This document shows, one piece after another, positions 1 through 11,347 of a stretch of 64,000 nt of DNA. Under the pieces are notes generated by a model that was not told where the DNA came from, made no database searches, and worked only from the letters and a program-made list of their open reading frames with translations. Source of the DNA: Odontocerum albicorne (Eukaryota > Arthropoda > Insecta > Trichoptera > Odontoceridae); contig OX463854.1 of assembly GCA_949825065.1 (NCBI GenBank), positions 14,111,112 through 14,175,111 on the forward strand, written 5' to 3'. A program made the translations under genes and the position numbers. Within the stretch, counting starts at the first letter, position 1; each line of letters begins with the position of its first letter.

Positions 1-1169
1 TATTTCTTTTCATTCCTGAGACCTAACAAATGGCTTCCATTAACCAAAGTTACGAAGTTGAAAAGGGGGGCTTATAATTTTCAAATGTCAGAATTAATAT
101 TATAAAAATGATAAACAAAATTTCGGTCTTGTTCTAGTGATTCTACTATCATTTTCAAGTCTTACTCCTACAAAACCAAAATGTGTCATTCCATCACTTT
201 TTATCACGGTTCATTTCATTGTCATTAATTTCTTCAATTCCCTAAGCGCCTCGATTAGGTTTCTTATAGCTGAGACTACCGAGCCCTCTTAGGTATTCTA
301 CCAGCTTTGTTTTTACACATATTAGATTGTAATACTTAATTCTTGAAAGCTCTTCTGTTATATTTTTTTTGACTTCGATGTGTATCTTTGCTATCGAAAT
401 GTAATCAAATAAAAAGATACATGAATCTTTAAATTTTTTCACAACATAAATAGCCGTAAAAAAACATTTGTAAAATCAATGTAAAAAACGTTAAAAGATT
501 GATATAACCGTTAGTAACTGGCTATTTTCTTGGTTATAACCACTGATGGGAAACTTGCTAATAGAAAGGATAAACCCATAAAAACAAATGTGTATTGAGG
601 ATGATAATGAATTGCAAAATAGAGTTTTATGCGGTATATTTAAAAAAAAATATTTCGATAAATGTTTTGATTATTTGTACCATCTATCGTGTACTTTTTC
701 CCAAATATTAAACAGTATAAAATTGGTTGTACTTACTTCCGTGTGTAACACTAGGGGTTCTTAGTATTGTTTTATAACAAACTTGTGTTTTATTTAGAAC
801 ATTTTTATTACTCAAATATTATTTGAGGGCTGCCACTTTTTGATGTGATTATAAGGCATATAATAACCATGGCTGTTTACTTACTTATGGCAATAATATA
901 CTTATTGCGAGATATACTTCATTTACTAAAAGCCATATCTTGACCGCGTTCAATGAACATCGCGTTTCTTCTTTCTTCGATGAACTTTTCCATTTATAGA
1001 TCGATTGTTAATTTTTTTAAACTTAATCAGTTGACTCTTTAAATCATTATTATTATCATATTTTTTAATTGACTCACATAATTGCAAGTCTTTGATTTGG
1101 TAGCATAACTCTTCCTAGTTTGGGTGGATTACCTATTTAAAAAATGTATTTATTAAGAAGAGATGAAAT
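1..1169. other. AT-rich sequence without identifiable genes
   Basis: Only short random-looking ORFs are present. The longest (242-442, minus strand) has low-complexity composition and no motif. I see no transposon ends or RNA genes. Confidence 0.6.
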
Positions 1170-1733
1170 AAAGGGTTTTTCAAATCAAGCGGTTTTTAAA
1201 TTCTTAGATAAAACACAGATGGCGTCGCGAACTTGCCTGGGTCTTGTAACATTTGAGAAGTGTAATGTATGATATTTATAAAAATGGAGTCGTTTACAAT
1301 ACGAATACAACAACGCGTTCAAATTGTTAAATTATTTTGTGTATTGTAATCTCCGGAAACGGTGATGTTAATTGGCAACCAAGAACATGTGACCTGACAC
1401 CGTTGGACTATTTTATCTCGAGTTACGGAAAAAACCAGGTCTATAAGAATGACTCCCAATCAATTTCTGAGCTAAAGGACGAAATTATTCGCGTTATTGG
1501 TGAGTTAGAACCGCAATTATGCCAAAATGTCATTGAAAATTTTGACAAAAGAGTGGACATCTGTGGAACTGCAAGAGATGGACATTTTGCGGATATTGTT
1601 TTTTGTCTTTAAATGTCATACATAACACTTCAATAACCAATAAAACAATTTGAATCAAAGCAAATTGCGTGTTTTATTCAAGAATTAAATACAAATAGAA
1701 TTTAAAAAACCGCTCAATTTGAAAGACCCTTTA
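1170..1733 (+). mobile_element. Tc1/mariner-superfamily deletion derivative, copy 1
   Basis: Terminal inverted repeats sit at both ends. The left starts AAAGGGTTTTTCAAATCAAG; the right, read on the minus strand, starts AAAGGGTCTTTCAAATTGAG. A TA lies outside each end. Inside, a transposase start region (MESFTIRIQQRVQIVKLF-like) is joined directly to the C-terminus, so most of the gene is deleted. The open C-terminal frame (1337-1612) keeps the CDLTPLDYF motif with the presumed third catalytic aspartate, then a QVYKN...ELKDEI...RVDICGTARDGHFADIVF tail typical of DDE_3-type insect transposases. It cannot encode an active enzyme; it would need a helper. Confidence 0.85.
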
Positions 1734-2339
1734 TAATAATGAGAAAGCATTCGTTGTTATAGTTACGGTTTAATACTTATCATTTAATTAAAATCATAGT
1801 TATAATATTTTCAGTATTTAAATATTATTTCACAGCTGACAATTATCGATATAATTATGTTACATAAAGTAATACGGCCAATTAGAGTTTCTATTAAGAT
1901 GATATGACTTAGCTGTTGAACAGTAAAATAAAAATGATATATTTAAGAGAGAAAAAAGTTTATACGAATTAAGAATGCTTGGCCCTTTTAACATTTATAA
2001 TATTTACGCTCTATTATTAGATTCTTCTATCACCCTCACTTACTTCATATTGTTGCTAGGTTAATTAATTAAAAGGGTTATTAACAGTTTATAGAAAGTT
2101 AGCCCTCGGTAAGATATATACTCTGTTCTGTGTTTCGTTTCATTCGAATTCTACATAATTTCCAGTTTTATTCAGAAAACGGATATAACTCCTTGTTTCA
2201 TTATATAATAACTTTTAAATATAAGTTTGTATTGTTTCTGAAATACAAAATTATAATTTAAAAAATGCAGACTTATTGTTGTGAAGCAAAACTATAAAAT
2301 GGTTCAATAAGACACAATCGCCTCAATTACAACAAGCAA

Positions 2340-2665
2340 TTGACACTCGAAAGAAGCAGCAACACTAAGGCAATCACAGCGTCACATTGAATAAAACATT
2401 TTATTACATCATTATTGACGGTTTATCAATAATTTTCTTTATATTTAATGAAATATGGAAATATTTAAGAAAAACACCTTTATATTCTGAATTCTGAAGA
2501 AGCATCAACGCAACGACGACATTAAGTAACACTTAGATAACCACATCGTCACATTGAATAAAACATTTTATTACATCATTATTGACGGTTTATCATTGTT
2601 TTTTTTTATATTTAATGAAATATAGAAATATTTAGAAAAAAACACCATTTTATATCTGAATTTTT
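2340..2665. repeat. two-copy tandem repeat, about 167 bp
   Basis: A block around GTCACATTGAATAAAACATT at 2381 recurs at 2547. About 110 bp after each start are nearly the same, including the GACGGTTTATCA segment. The preceding GAAGAAGCA..CAACGC words also recur. Origin unknown. Confidence 0.75.
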
Positions 2666-3129
2666 TAATTTTGTTGAAAATTTTAAGCTTAAATCCGGTC
2701 TCGTACTAATTCAAAGGTATTTTTTGTTCAGAAAATCTCACACTACGTTGTTGAAAAAAAATCTTTTGAGACCATCCCTAAGGCTCAATGGGGAAGGGTT
2801 GCTTTTTTATCTTTTGCAACTAAGATAAAATTTTTCGCTAGGAGATTCAATCTTCCACGTTTATTATGAAGCTATTCAAGGACTTTCCTCAAAAGATTAG
2901 AAAAAACTGTTTTTAGTGATTTTCAGTGAATTCTGGACACGTTTCGGTATTTTCAGGAGAGTGTTTCTTAACTAGGTTCAAGTGTAAAGTAAGGAAAAAA
3001 TATTTAGAATTGGTTTTATTTTTGCCAATACTAAATGTTTAAATCCTCCTGCTTAAGGTAATTATCCTTATAACCAACTCCTCTTATAAATATTATCTAA
3101 TGTGATTGATCCTAAGTCTACGCGTTGTT

Positions 3130-3290
3130 TTTTGTACAGCCATTGAAACATTTCCATGAGCACTCGAATGAATACGTGCCATATTTCCGTTGTTTTGTAC
3201 AGCCATTGAAACATTCCCATGAGCACTCGAATGAATATGTGCCATATTTCCGTTGTTTTGTACAGCCATTTAAACATTCCAATCGTTTAT
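3130..3290. repeat. 63-bp minisatellite, 2.5 copies
   Basis: TTTTGTACAGCCATTGAAAC recurs at 3130, 3193 and 3256, exactly 63 bp apart. Because 63 is a multiple of three, the array stays open in several frames on both strands, giving artefactual repeat proteins. No coding evidence otherwise. Confidence 0.9.
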
Positions 3291-3643
3291 TAATCTTACT
3301 CAATCGTTTTAATCTTAAATCCCAATTTTTTATCGTATTTTAATCCCAATTTGAGTATAAAACATTATTTGTATAATCATAGCTTCTTTTCTCATCTGGT
3401 TGTATTTTTTTTACTTTTTCTATAAAAATCTTTCCTTACATACCGTCAAGTAACTATCTAATAAGGGGTAGGCATAGAGGACAGAGCACTTAACCTTAAT
3501 GTTGCTACATATTTCCTTGGCCTCCTCCATACATTTTCGATAATAGCAATAAATTTAAATTATTGGAAAAGTCGAAGTTTTCGTGGCAAAAGATAACCAC
3601 AGTTGACAATTGTATCTAGAATCTGTTCTTTTTTCTTTTACTA

Positions 3644-3830
3644 GACAACCTCAGTGGCCTAGTTAGTTAGACATTCGTCTTTCAAGCCGGCGGACTACAG
3701 GTTGATACCCAATTTAATAATAAATTGTTCCAGTGCTTTTTGAACGTCTTTCTCGTTAGTTGGAAGGGATTTTCACGTAGCATTAAATTGACCAAGTTAT
3801 ATTGTGTTCAACAAAAGTGTAACAATAATG
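3644..3830 (+). mobile_element. tRNA-derived SINE family A copy
   Basis: The head resembles a tRNA promoter: an A-box-like GTGGCCTAGTTAGTTAGAC, then a degraded B box. The body and tail follow the family pattern: a GTTGGAAG-like block, then a tail like GTGTTCAACAAAAGTGTAAC. The best reference copies are at 31537 and 60155. Confidence 0.7.
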
Positions 3831-3841
3831 AACAATAAAAT

Positions 3842-4901
3842 AAAGGGTCTTTCAAATTGAGTGGTTTTTTAAATTTTATTTTTGTTAATTCTTAAATAAA
3901 ACGCACAATTAGCTTTGATTTCAAAGAACTTTTTATTGGTCATTTAAGTGTAATATACTCGTATGACAATTAAGCACAAAAAAAACAATATCCGCCAAAT
4001 GTTCACCTCTTGCATTTCCACATATGTCCACTCTTTTGTCAAAATTTTCGATGACATTTTGGCATAATTGCGGTTCTAGCTTACCAATAACGCGAATAAT
4101 TTCGTCCTTCAGCTCAAAAATTGATTGGGGGTCATTCTTATAGACTTGATTTTGCACGTAACCCCAGAGAAAATAGTTGAACGGTGTCAGTTCACATGAT
4201 CTTGGTGGCCAATTAACATCACCGTTTCCGGAGATTACAATACATAAAATAATTCAACAATTTGAACGTGTTGTTGTATTGTATACCAGTGCTCCGCAAC
4301 CGGTGTGCCGTGGCACACTGGTGTGCCGTGAGCCGGATACAGGTGTGCCGCGGTCAAATTCAATGTATTTGACATTTTACAAGTTTTCATTATGTATTTA
4401 ATACACAATGACAAACTATTTTTCATAATATTGTCTGTTTTTCAAATGTAGTATAAAATAATTATTATAACTAAATAATTGTTCAATGGTTCCCCAGCGC
4501 CTGGTGCCAACTGTTGAAAACTGCGTAGTGTGCTTTGTACACACCATGGCCGCACCAAAATAGTCATAGACAAAGAAAAATGACCCTTATGCGCGTCGTT
4601 GAAGACTCATGCGCATGCGTTATACTGCATTTGCACGCGTACATCACGTTCAATGCGTAAAAATAAATATGTTATAGTTTTATGTATGTATACTTTTCGA
4701 ATAAAAAAAAAAAAAGTTAAATTTGTGTATCAATTTAGCTTTTGGTGTGCCGCGGAATTCTAGGAAGAATTTTGGTGAAAGAGAAAAGGTTGTGAAGCAC
4801 TGTTGTATACGACTCAAATGTCACTAGACCCAGACAAATTCGCGACGCCATCTGTGTTTTATCCAAGAATTTAAAAAAAACCGCTCAATTTGAAATACCC
4901 T
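3842..4901 (-). mobile_element. Tc1/mariner-superfamily deletion derivative, copy 2, split by a hAT element
   Basis: Same element as copy 1 but inverted. The left end starts AAGGGTCTTTCAAATTGAGT; the right end carries the matching CCGCTCAATTTGAAATACCC. The minus strand has the C-terminal transposase frame (3933-4157) and the same deletion junction near 4240. The element is interrupted at 4287-4802 by a hAT insertion. Without that insertion its length matches copies 1 and 3. Confidence 0.85.
4287..4802. mobile_element. non-autonomous hAT element nested in the Tc1/mariner copy
   Basis: Left end CAGTGCTCCGCAACC and right end (minus strand) CAGTGCTTCACAACC form 15-bp inverted repeats with two or three mismatches. 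Both are flanked by the identical 8-bp duplication TTGTATAC (4279-4286 and 4803-4810), the hAT hallmark. Close to the left end GGTGTGCCG occurs several times, and GGTGTGCCGCGG recurs near both ends: a subterminal repeat pattern typical of transposase binding sites. At 516 bp with no transposase frame it is a MITE-like copy. Confidence 0.93.
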
Positions 4902-5122
4902 GCATTTCTAATTAACGAAGAAACATTGCAATTTCATAGAACGTAGAAAAAATAACCATTATATTTTGTATTTCTATATCTTTACAGTTAACTTATTTTA
5001 CATATTCAATTGGTGATCTATATGAGTGGGTACGATAACCAAATTAGGGAATCCATGAAGAGAATATTTCCTCTACACGGTGCTATGTAAATTGTTGTTT
5101 CACTATTATTTTATGCATACAT

Positions 5123-6548
5123 TGTCAGGACCTGGGGCCCTTGCTCGGATAGGATCGACCAATTAGTTTATTGCAGTTATAAATAACCATTAAAAATAGT
5201 GAACCGGGGGATTGCGTCATTTCGAGGAAGGGCTCCTATTGTGACATGTCTCAAAGGGTCAGATTTCTCTTCCCTTTTCTAAAGGATGCAGAACGCTTGT
5301 CTTTATGAAGATCGCTAATTGGTGTCCCGTCTTACGATCTGATTTATTGCAGTCATAGATAACTATTGAAAACAAAGGAATAGCAAAGAAAGAAATAAAA
5401 CTTCGCTCAAGCTATATTTCAAAAGGGTGTGTGCACTTATTGTCTGTTAGCATTCTAAGTATCGCTTTTAAGGTTACCGGATGCTGTACAAAAGGATTCT
5501 CGACTTTATGACACTGCCATAGTTTAAATACTTTAATTGCCGAAGTGGAGAGATTTTTTTGTTGGAGAGATTTATTGTTATTTCAACGGTCACGATCAAC
5601 TTTCTATTGACGTGGGGGTCCGGGAGACCCTTTATATTCAGGGGGCGCGATCTTCCCGTTCTCTATTCTCGCCACGAAGTTGTCAAGCCATCATCTATTC
5701 GTCTTAACGCCGTTCGCGAACTCGAACAAGCTTTTTCTCACATTTGATTGTTCATTCTTATTTTGATACAATTTGTTCGGTAAATTCTGGATAATCTGCA
5801 AACGGGGATCTTGTTTCACCTCCGTCTTTGATTGATCAGATTCTGGACTGTTGTCCAAACGACGATCTCGAGGTAGACGTACAACTCATTCTCGGGTCAA
5901 AGTTAACTGATTCTATCAGCAATATCGAGTGCACGCAAGATTCTGGAGTCTTCAGAACCGGACCGAGTCGTGTGACTGTATTACGGCACGAATTGACGGT
6001 CACCAACCATACTGTGGGAATTTCTTCACATCAACGGCCCTGTAGTAACAGTATAAGGTCAGAGGGCCATATACGAGTCGACCTGGTCTTACACTTGAGG
6101 CGGATCTGGGATAATACATTGTGTCTTGTATTGGAGTAAGATGAACCTTATTTATCCTCTTTTGCTTGTCATTTTATGGTGATATTTGAGTAAATCTAGA
6201 GATTGGCGATATCTAATCTTTGAGAATTGGCACAATTCCGCAACGGACTGTTGTGAGATTACCCCTGATAAGAAAATTACTTCGACTGCCGTTCCATCTG
6301 AAAGGCTAGCGGAGTATCAGAGAGTAATCTGCCCATTTGATTTTCCTGACGGAGTATCAGCTCGTCAGGATTAAATATATAACTGATTAACAGCAAATAT
6401 GTGTTTCATTATGTATTTATACCTACCCAAGCACTAACGACTGCCTACCTCTTCCCACGACCTTGAGATCTTATTGAGCCTTGTTTTGCCTATACTGAGC
6501 TACCGGAGTAAGAGTCATACATTGTAACATCCAGGCTTTTAGTAATCC
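5123..6548 (-). mobile_element. 1.4-kb dispersed repeat, copy 1 (class uncertain, perhaps a solo LTR)
   Basis: It matches 32562-33972 over almost its whole length, in the same orientation. On the minus strand both copies start near TGTWACAATGTATG and end TCCTGACA (TG...CA, as in LTRs), and AATAAA-like signals lie near that 3' end. Similarity runs about 20 bp past the TG end and no clean target duplication is visible, so a solo LTR is not proven. Near 6440-6510 the minus strand reads GGTAGCTCAGT...TCTCAAGGTCGTGGG, resembling a tRNA 5' half. The short ORFs at 5559-6374 are not conserved as proteins in copy 2. Confidence 0.7.
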
Positions 6549-6599
6549 AACGGAATTAATTAATTAAAGGGTTAAAAGTTTGAAAACATACATACACAC

Positions 6600-7110
6600 A
6601 GATCTTCCCGCCATGTTCCTTGCGAGGTAGACGAAGACAACAGATCTCCAAAATTTTATTTTCAAGCACACAACTTTCGCCTCCTCTACATTCATACATC
6701 CCACCCTTCACAATTTTCTGTTATTCATGCAATCAATTTACCTTCGCTGGAAATCTGATCCATTTAATCCAGTCACGTTTTCCTCGATCGACCACTACCA
6801 CGCACACCTTACACATCTGACTTGTATACTTCCTTAGTAATTATTTCATTATTTATTCCCTCCACAGGTCCAAACAATCTTAAAGCGCCTTTCTTTATCT
6901 TACTTGAATATCAATTTTATCCATTCGTTCAATTCTTATGTTTTTATTCCGCCTTCTTTCAAATATTGACACTCGACATATTTTCCTTAGTGCACGCAAC
7001 TCCACGGCATTCATTTTACTTGTACCCTTTTTTCTGCGCAGGCTAAATTTTCTTCCATACATCAAGGTGTGCACTAACACAATATTGTGTATCGCAATTT
7101 TTGCTACTGT
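6600..7110 (-). mobile_element. LINE 3' fragment, family 1 (reverse transcriptase C-terminal region)
   Basis: The minus strand encodes a LVHTLMYG.....KMNAVELRALRKICRVS.FERRRN block, typical of the region downstream of the reverse transcriptase domain in insect non-LTR retrotransposons. Frames are broken. The same family recurs many times in this window. The piece runs straight into the 268-bp tandem array. Confidence 0.8.
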
Positions 7111-7860
7111 TGTTATTATTCGAAGTAATGAAATACAAAATCAAAATATAAACGATATTTAAATCAGATCCAAAGTCACTCGTCTACTTTAAATCCATTC
7201 CACTTGTTAAGTATCCCTTATGTCAAAAGTTTAGATATTAAATTTTGCTGTAAAAATATTATTTCCCATATTAACCCAAAAATTCAACCATAATTGACAT
7301 TCAGTTTTGTAGCATTTATTCGACATACATCAAGGACTGCACTAACACACTATTATGTATCGCAATTTTTGCTACTGTTGTTATTATTCAAAGTTATGAA
7401 ATACAAAATCAAAATATAAACGATATTTAAATCAGATCAAAAGTCACTCGTCTACTTTAAATCCATTCCACTTGTTATGTTTCCCTTATGTCAAAAGTTT
7501 AGATTTTAAATTGTGCTGCAAAAATATTATTTTCCACATTAACACAAAAATTCAATCATAATTGACATTCAGTTTTGTAGCATTTATTTGACATACATCA
7601 AGGTGTGCACTAACACACTATTGTGTATCGCAAATTTTGTAACTGTTATTATTCGAAGTTATGAAATACAAAATCAAAATACAAACTTTATGTATTTAAA
7701 TCAGACCAAAAGTCACTCATGTATTTTAAATCCATTCCAATTGTTATGTATCCCTTATGTCAAAACTTAAGATATTAAATTATGCTGTAAAAATATTATT
7801 TCCCATATTAACCCAAAAATTCAATCATAATTGACATTCAGTTTTGTAGCATTTATTCGA
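7056..7860. repeat. 268-bp tandem array, three copies
   Basis: CATACATCAAGG starts units at 7056, 7324 and 7592. The three units are highly similar and the third ends at about 7860. Each unit opens with the LINE coding piece that encodes part of the HTLMYG region, followed by non-LINE sequence, so the array grew from the edge of the LINE fragment. Confidence 0.92.
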
Positions 7861-7869
7861 CATTTGAGT

Positions 7870-8592
7870 GGAATACTACTCTTCTATTACGACATTTAAC
7901 ATTACCGTATAAAATGCCTTTGACCTTATTCTTAATTGCCCTGTGCTTATCATCGTTTTACCAAACTAGCCATCGATAAAAAGAAGGAGATTCAAATATG
8001 TTGTTCAAAAGCCATATTAGCACTCTAGAGGTGAATGTGCTTTCTACACTGCGTTACATAAATTGTCATTTTATTATTATAATAATTTAAGAAAGAAAAT
8101 CAAACAAAAAAGTTCTGCTAGCACATCTTAGTGTATCAACTGCTACCGCGTCTTAATGCATCGTACAGAGTCATAAAAAGGCATAAAATAAGCATTTACT
8201 AAATAAAATGTGTATAAAGCAAACAGTAAGCCAGTAAGAAAACTGGTAAATAGCCAAACTGCTCGACTTATTTAACCAAACCTTACGATAATAGTAAAAT
8301 ATCTGATATTTATATTTTTATGTCCTATAATAATATACTCGTATATAATGTAATTACCTATATTAGTCGTCTTAATATAATCATTACCTGAACAGCTTAC
8401 ATAGGCCCACGACATTACTTAAACACACAAACAATCGAAGTTCGAGCTGCAGTCACTAGTGAGATTTAATAACTCTCCATAAAAAAAATATAAAGGCAAA
8501 ACTAATAGTTTAAAAAAACATCATCAGAAAGGGTAAACACAACAACGTGGATATGCGGAAAGGATGAATACTTTTAAAATCCCAATATTTTA
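7870..8592. other. AT-rich sequence, nothing identified
   Basis: No ORF, RNA or repeat boundary is recognisable here. Confidence 0.5.
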
Positions 8593-8599
8593 TGCCTGG

Positions 8600-8805
8600 A
8601 CCACTGGAGTCAGACAGTGGTTGAACGAATATCTTACACCCCGTAGATAATGGATTCGATTACAGTTGGTGCTCATTTTTTTTAAATGTTTTAGGCTGTG
8701 TTTCATTTAAGACATCTTTGACATATTTTTGGTTGATTTGACAAGAATATCATATGGAATAGAACCGCGAGTTTGTACTTATAAAATGCGAGTATAAAAC
8801 AAAAC
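8600..8805 (+). mobile_element. degraded SINE family A copy
   Basis: A tRNA-like head with a B-box-like GGATTCGATTAC is followed by a TTGGTTGAT...CATATGGAATAGAACCGCGAG-like body, matching the family tail by order of blocks. Confidence 0.5.
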
Positions 8806-9056
8806 AATAGGTGTTTTGAGGGAAAACTTATTTAAAAAAATACTGTTTTGAAAGAACTGGCTCTGGTCAAAGTCCATCGAATTAAAAAAAAAACTTAAAG
8901 GCTTTAGTATAAAAAAATCTATATTAATAACTTCAGCTTAAAACCTGCAATCTAAAATAGCATCTGTCTTAAAAAGCTGTATTATAAAACTGCGTTGTTC
9001 CATAAAAAGGGTAAAAAAATAAAAAGTGAAATTTAAGAAAACTAACCTAAAAAGTA

Positions 9057-10300
9057 TTGGGTTATCCGAACGAAAATGTCGTTTTTTAAATGAAAGAGGT
9101 AGATCGAAAAAAAAAAATTTTCTTTTTAGATCGATACAGCATATTCTCCTTCGTTAGACACACCCTTCATCGATCGATTTAACAAATATTTAATACCGTT
9201 AGAATCAAATTTAGTAGTTTTGGATGCAAAATATTCCTAGATTACTTGTTTTAAAGGGCGAAAAAAAAAATCAACTAAATAGCGCTGCATATATCTAAAT
9301 AAATGATAATCTGAAGGAGCAGAATCGGAACTATATGGTGGGTGCAGAAAAGTTTTGCTTCCAAGCTCTTTTATTTTATTTTCAGTCATCTTCGATGAAT
9401 GGGATCGAGCGTTGTCGTATTGCAATAAAATTGAATCTCGATAAAAAAAAACCAGGTATCTTTGGACTTATTGCTGCATACAAATTTTCAAGTTGGGCAC
9501 AGTATACTTCATTCGTAATTGTTTTACCGTAAGGAAGGACTTCGTGATAAATTATTCCTTTTGCATCCAACCATACAATCAAAAACACCTTTTTTACAGT
9601 AAGACCCGGTCGAGGGGTCAGTTTTGATACCTGTCCCTTTAAAACCCATTGGCGTTTACGTCGTTGGTTCGAATATAGCATCCACTTTTTGTCTCCGGTC
9701 ACTAAATAGTCTAAAAACGGAGTATTCGTCTCTCTTTTGAGTAAATATTCACATATGCGCTTGCGTACCGCTTTGGGCTCATCTATAAGATCGTGCAGTA
9801 TCCATACGTCCTGTTTCACAATCTTGCTGGTTTTTTCACACTAGATTTTGAGTATCTAAGCTTGTCAGCTAAATGCCGTATAGTCAGTATTGGATTTGAT
9901 TTGATTTCCATGCGCAATAGGTCATTATCCACTTTTACTACTTTTTCACTTCAAGGATTGTTTTTTTAGATTAAAATGTCCACTTTTAAATTGTTTAAAC
10001 TTTATTTGACATTGCCGAAAAGTTAAACATTCTCCAAAGAAGTCGCAAATGTTTTTTGTTGCAGTTGATGCATTATTTTTTCTACAGTATTCGTACAACA
10101 TGCAATTTCGTATAAATTGTTTGTCAGGTATAAAACTCCCCATCTAAACCCACGTTTGAAAAAAAAGCACTAAAATAACGTTCTCCAGATATCAACTAAT
10201 GAATATAACACAAAATATGTCTTGTAGGACCAACGACTGGAACACAACTGATGGTCAAAAATTATCATGCAAAATACGTCATTTTCGTCCGGACAACCAA
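9057..10300 (-). mobile_element. mariner transposon, near full length, inactive
   Basis: The ends TTGGGTTATCCGAACGAAAA (left) and TTGGTTGTCCGGACGAAAAT (right, minus strand) are inverted repeats that differ mainly by one indel and a few substitutions. A TA flanks each end (9055-9056 and 10301-10302). The length of 1244 bp is right for a mariner. A minus-strand transposase pseudogene fills the interior. Confidence 0.93.
9237..10143 (-). pseudogene. mariner transposase pseudogene
   Basis: Three frame-broken blocks follow the order of a mariner transposase. 9946-10143 encodes the N-terminal helix-turn-helix region, with the NICDFFGECL...CQIKFKQFKSGHFNL pattern. 9382-9819 encodes the first part of the catalytic domain, with the first aspartate in VTGDKKW and the KGIIYHEVLP block. 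9237-9425 encodes the second aspartate in QYDNARSHSS and the third in YSSDSAPSDYHLF. All three catalytic aspartates survive, but frameshifts between blocks abolish the protein. It sits inside complete terminal repeats. Confidence 0.92.
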
Positions 10301-10309
10301 TATTCACTC

Positions 10310-11069
10310 GTAATCGAAAAAAGTTTCCTATAACAATGTTTCAGTCTAAAAAAATTACGAAGTTTTAAAAAAAACTTATGCAAAACTTCTTTAAAACACT
10401 ATAAAAATGGCTTTAATCTAAAAATATTCAGTCTCAAAATATCAGCTGGCCAAAAACCATAAGCTTAAAAAAAATGTTTGAAAAGTTTATCTAATTTTGC
10501 TTCAGTCTAAAAAAAACCGTTAGACTGTATATTATTTATTATATTTTATACAATAACATTTTCGTTATAAACAGTACAGCCTGGAGGAATTATTTCCACA
10601 TGGCAATCTCTTCGAACCAGCCAATAACATGTAAAAAAACTTTAAGTTTAAACCAGACAGAAATCATTTGCCAAAATATCTGGGTTCCAACGGGAATCCA
10701 AACCGCAACTCCCGGGCTAGGAAACATGTTTTTTTATCGACTAGACCACAAAGACTAAAGTCATCCATTTCAAAACAAGCACACTCTTGAATTTCAAATA
10801 TATTTAAATCATATTTGTTTACTTTCTAATAACAACTTGACTTATTATAATACAACACCTATTCGATTATTTATCAAATGTATTAGCATTGTATAATTTA
10901 TGAACTGCGGAAAAAAATATGTAAGTTATATTTTGCTTTATTTATTTTATGTGGTCATTATTTTTATTGATCTAAAAAAGAATTATTTCACTTTTTAAAA
11001 CTGCTTGACGCCCACTGATTCAAAAAATTGTTTGAATCACTTACTAAACAAATAATTTTTTTTTTCCAG
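10310..11069. other. AT-rich sequence upstream of the dpr 5' exon
   Basis: No identifiable gene. It ends in the T-rich tract and CAG that may be the splice acceptor of the dpr UTR exon. Confidence 0.5.
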
Positions 11070-11280
11070 ATAAACGCCAGACGTAAACTCAAAAATCTCT
11101 CTCCTACAACTCGAGTGAATAAATCAAATGCCAGTCATCGAAGTATTGGATGAAATCGCGGCTATCACTTGATGATGCACGAGAGATCTGCAGGTGTTCC
11201 GGAAGGACTCAGCCGATGACCTTCCAGGAGAGAGCTGAAGCTGATTGGATGAAGCGCAGCTGAAGGTGGAAAAGAGCGTA
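11070..11280 (+). promoter_or_regulatory. dpr 5' UTR with two upstream ORFs
   Basis: A pyrimidine-rich tract ending in CAG at 11067-11069 looks like a splice acceptor, so this UTR probably continues an earlier, unseen exon. The stretch is clearly richer in G+C than the flanks, as expected of an exon. It holds an upstream ORF of 14 codons (11128-11172) and an overlapping one of 37 codons in another frame (11150-11263). The second ends 17 bases before the main ATG. Such uORFs commonly lower translation of the main frame; that role here is inferred. An alternative is that 11070 is not a splice site and transcription starts nearby. Confidence 0.6.
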
Positions 11281-11347
11281 ATGGAGACGGTCTTGTTACT
11301 TCTTTTGTGCTTACAGCCAGTCCTTCTATCATCTCCCAAACATTCAG
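11281..11347 (+). CDS. dpr12: dpr first coding exon: start codon and signal peptide
   Basis: The exon encodes a Met-Glu-Thr start followed by a leucine-rich hydrophobic core (VLLLLLCLQPVLL), a typical secretory signal peptide, then SSPKHS. It ends after TCAG at the donor GTAATT in phase 1. The ATG is the first one in this frame: the frame is closed upstream by a TGA at 11242. The leftover G joins the second exon to form an Asp codon and the frame stays open, which is strong support for the join. Dpr proteins are secreted or GPI-anchored two-Ig-domain proteins of neurons that bind DIP partners. The assignment rests on the later exons; this one is assigned by splicing phase, position and signal peptide. 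Confidence 0.82.

Noticed and set aside
3068..3343. Repetitive ORFs on both strands
   Set aside because: They are artefacts of the 63-bp period being divisible by three.
5828..6139. 103-codon plus-strand ORF
   Set aside because: It lies in the 1.4-kb repeat and the corresponding frame in the second copy is not kept.
6822..7162. Overlapping plus-strand ORFs rich in Phe, Leu and Ile
   Set aside because: They are reverse-strand shadows of the LINE fragment, whose minus strand has the recognisable motif.
11124..11339. 71-codon minus-strand ORF
   Set aside because: Shadow of the dpr first exon and its UTR.
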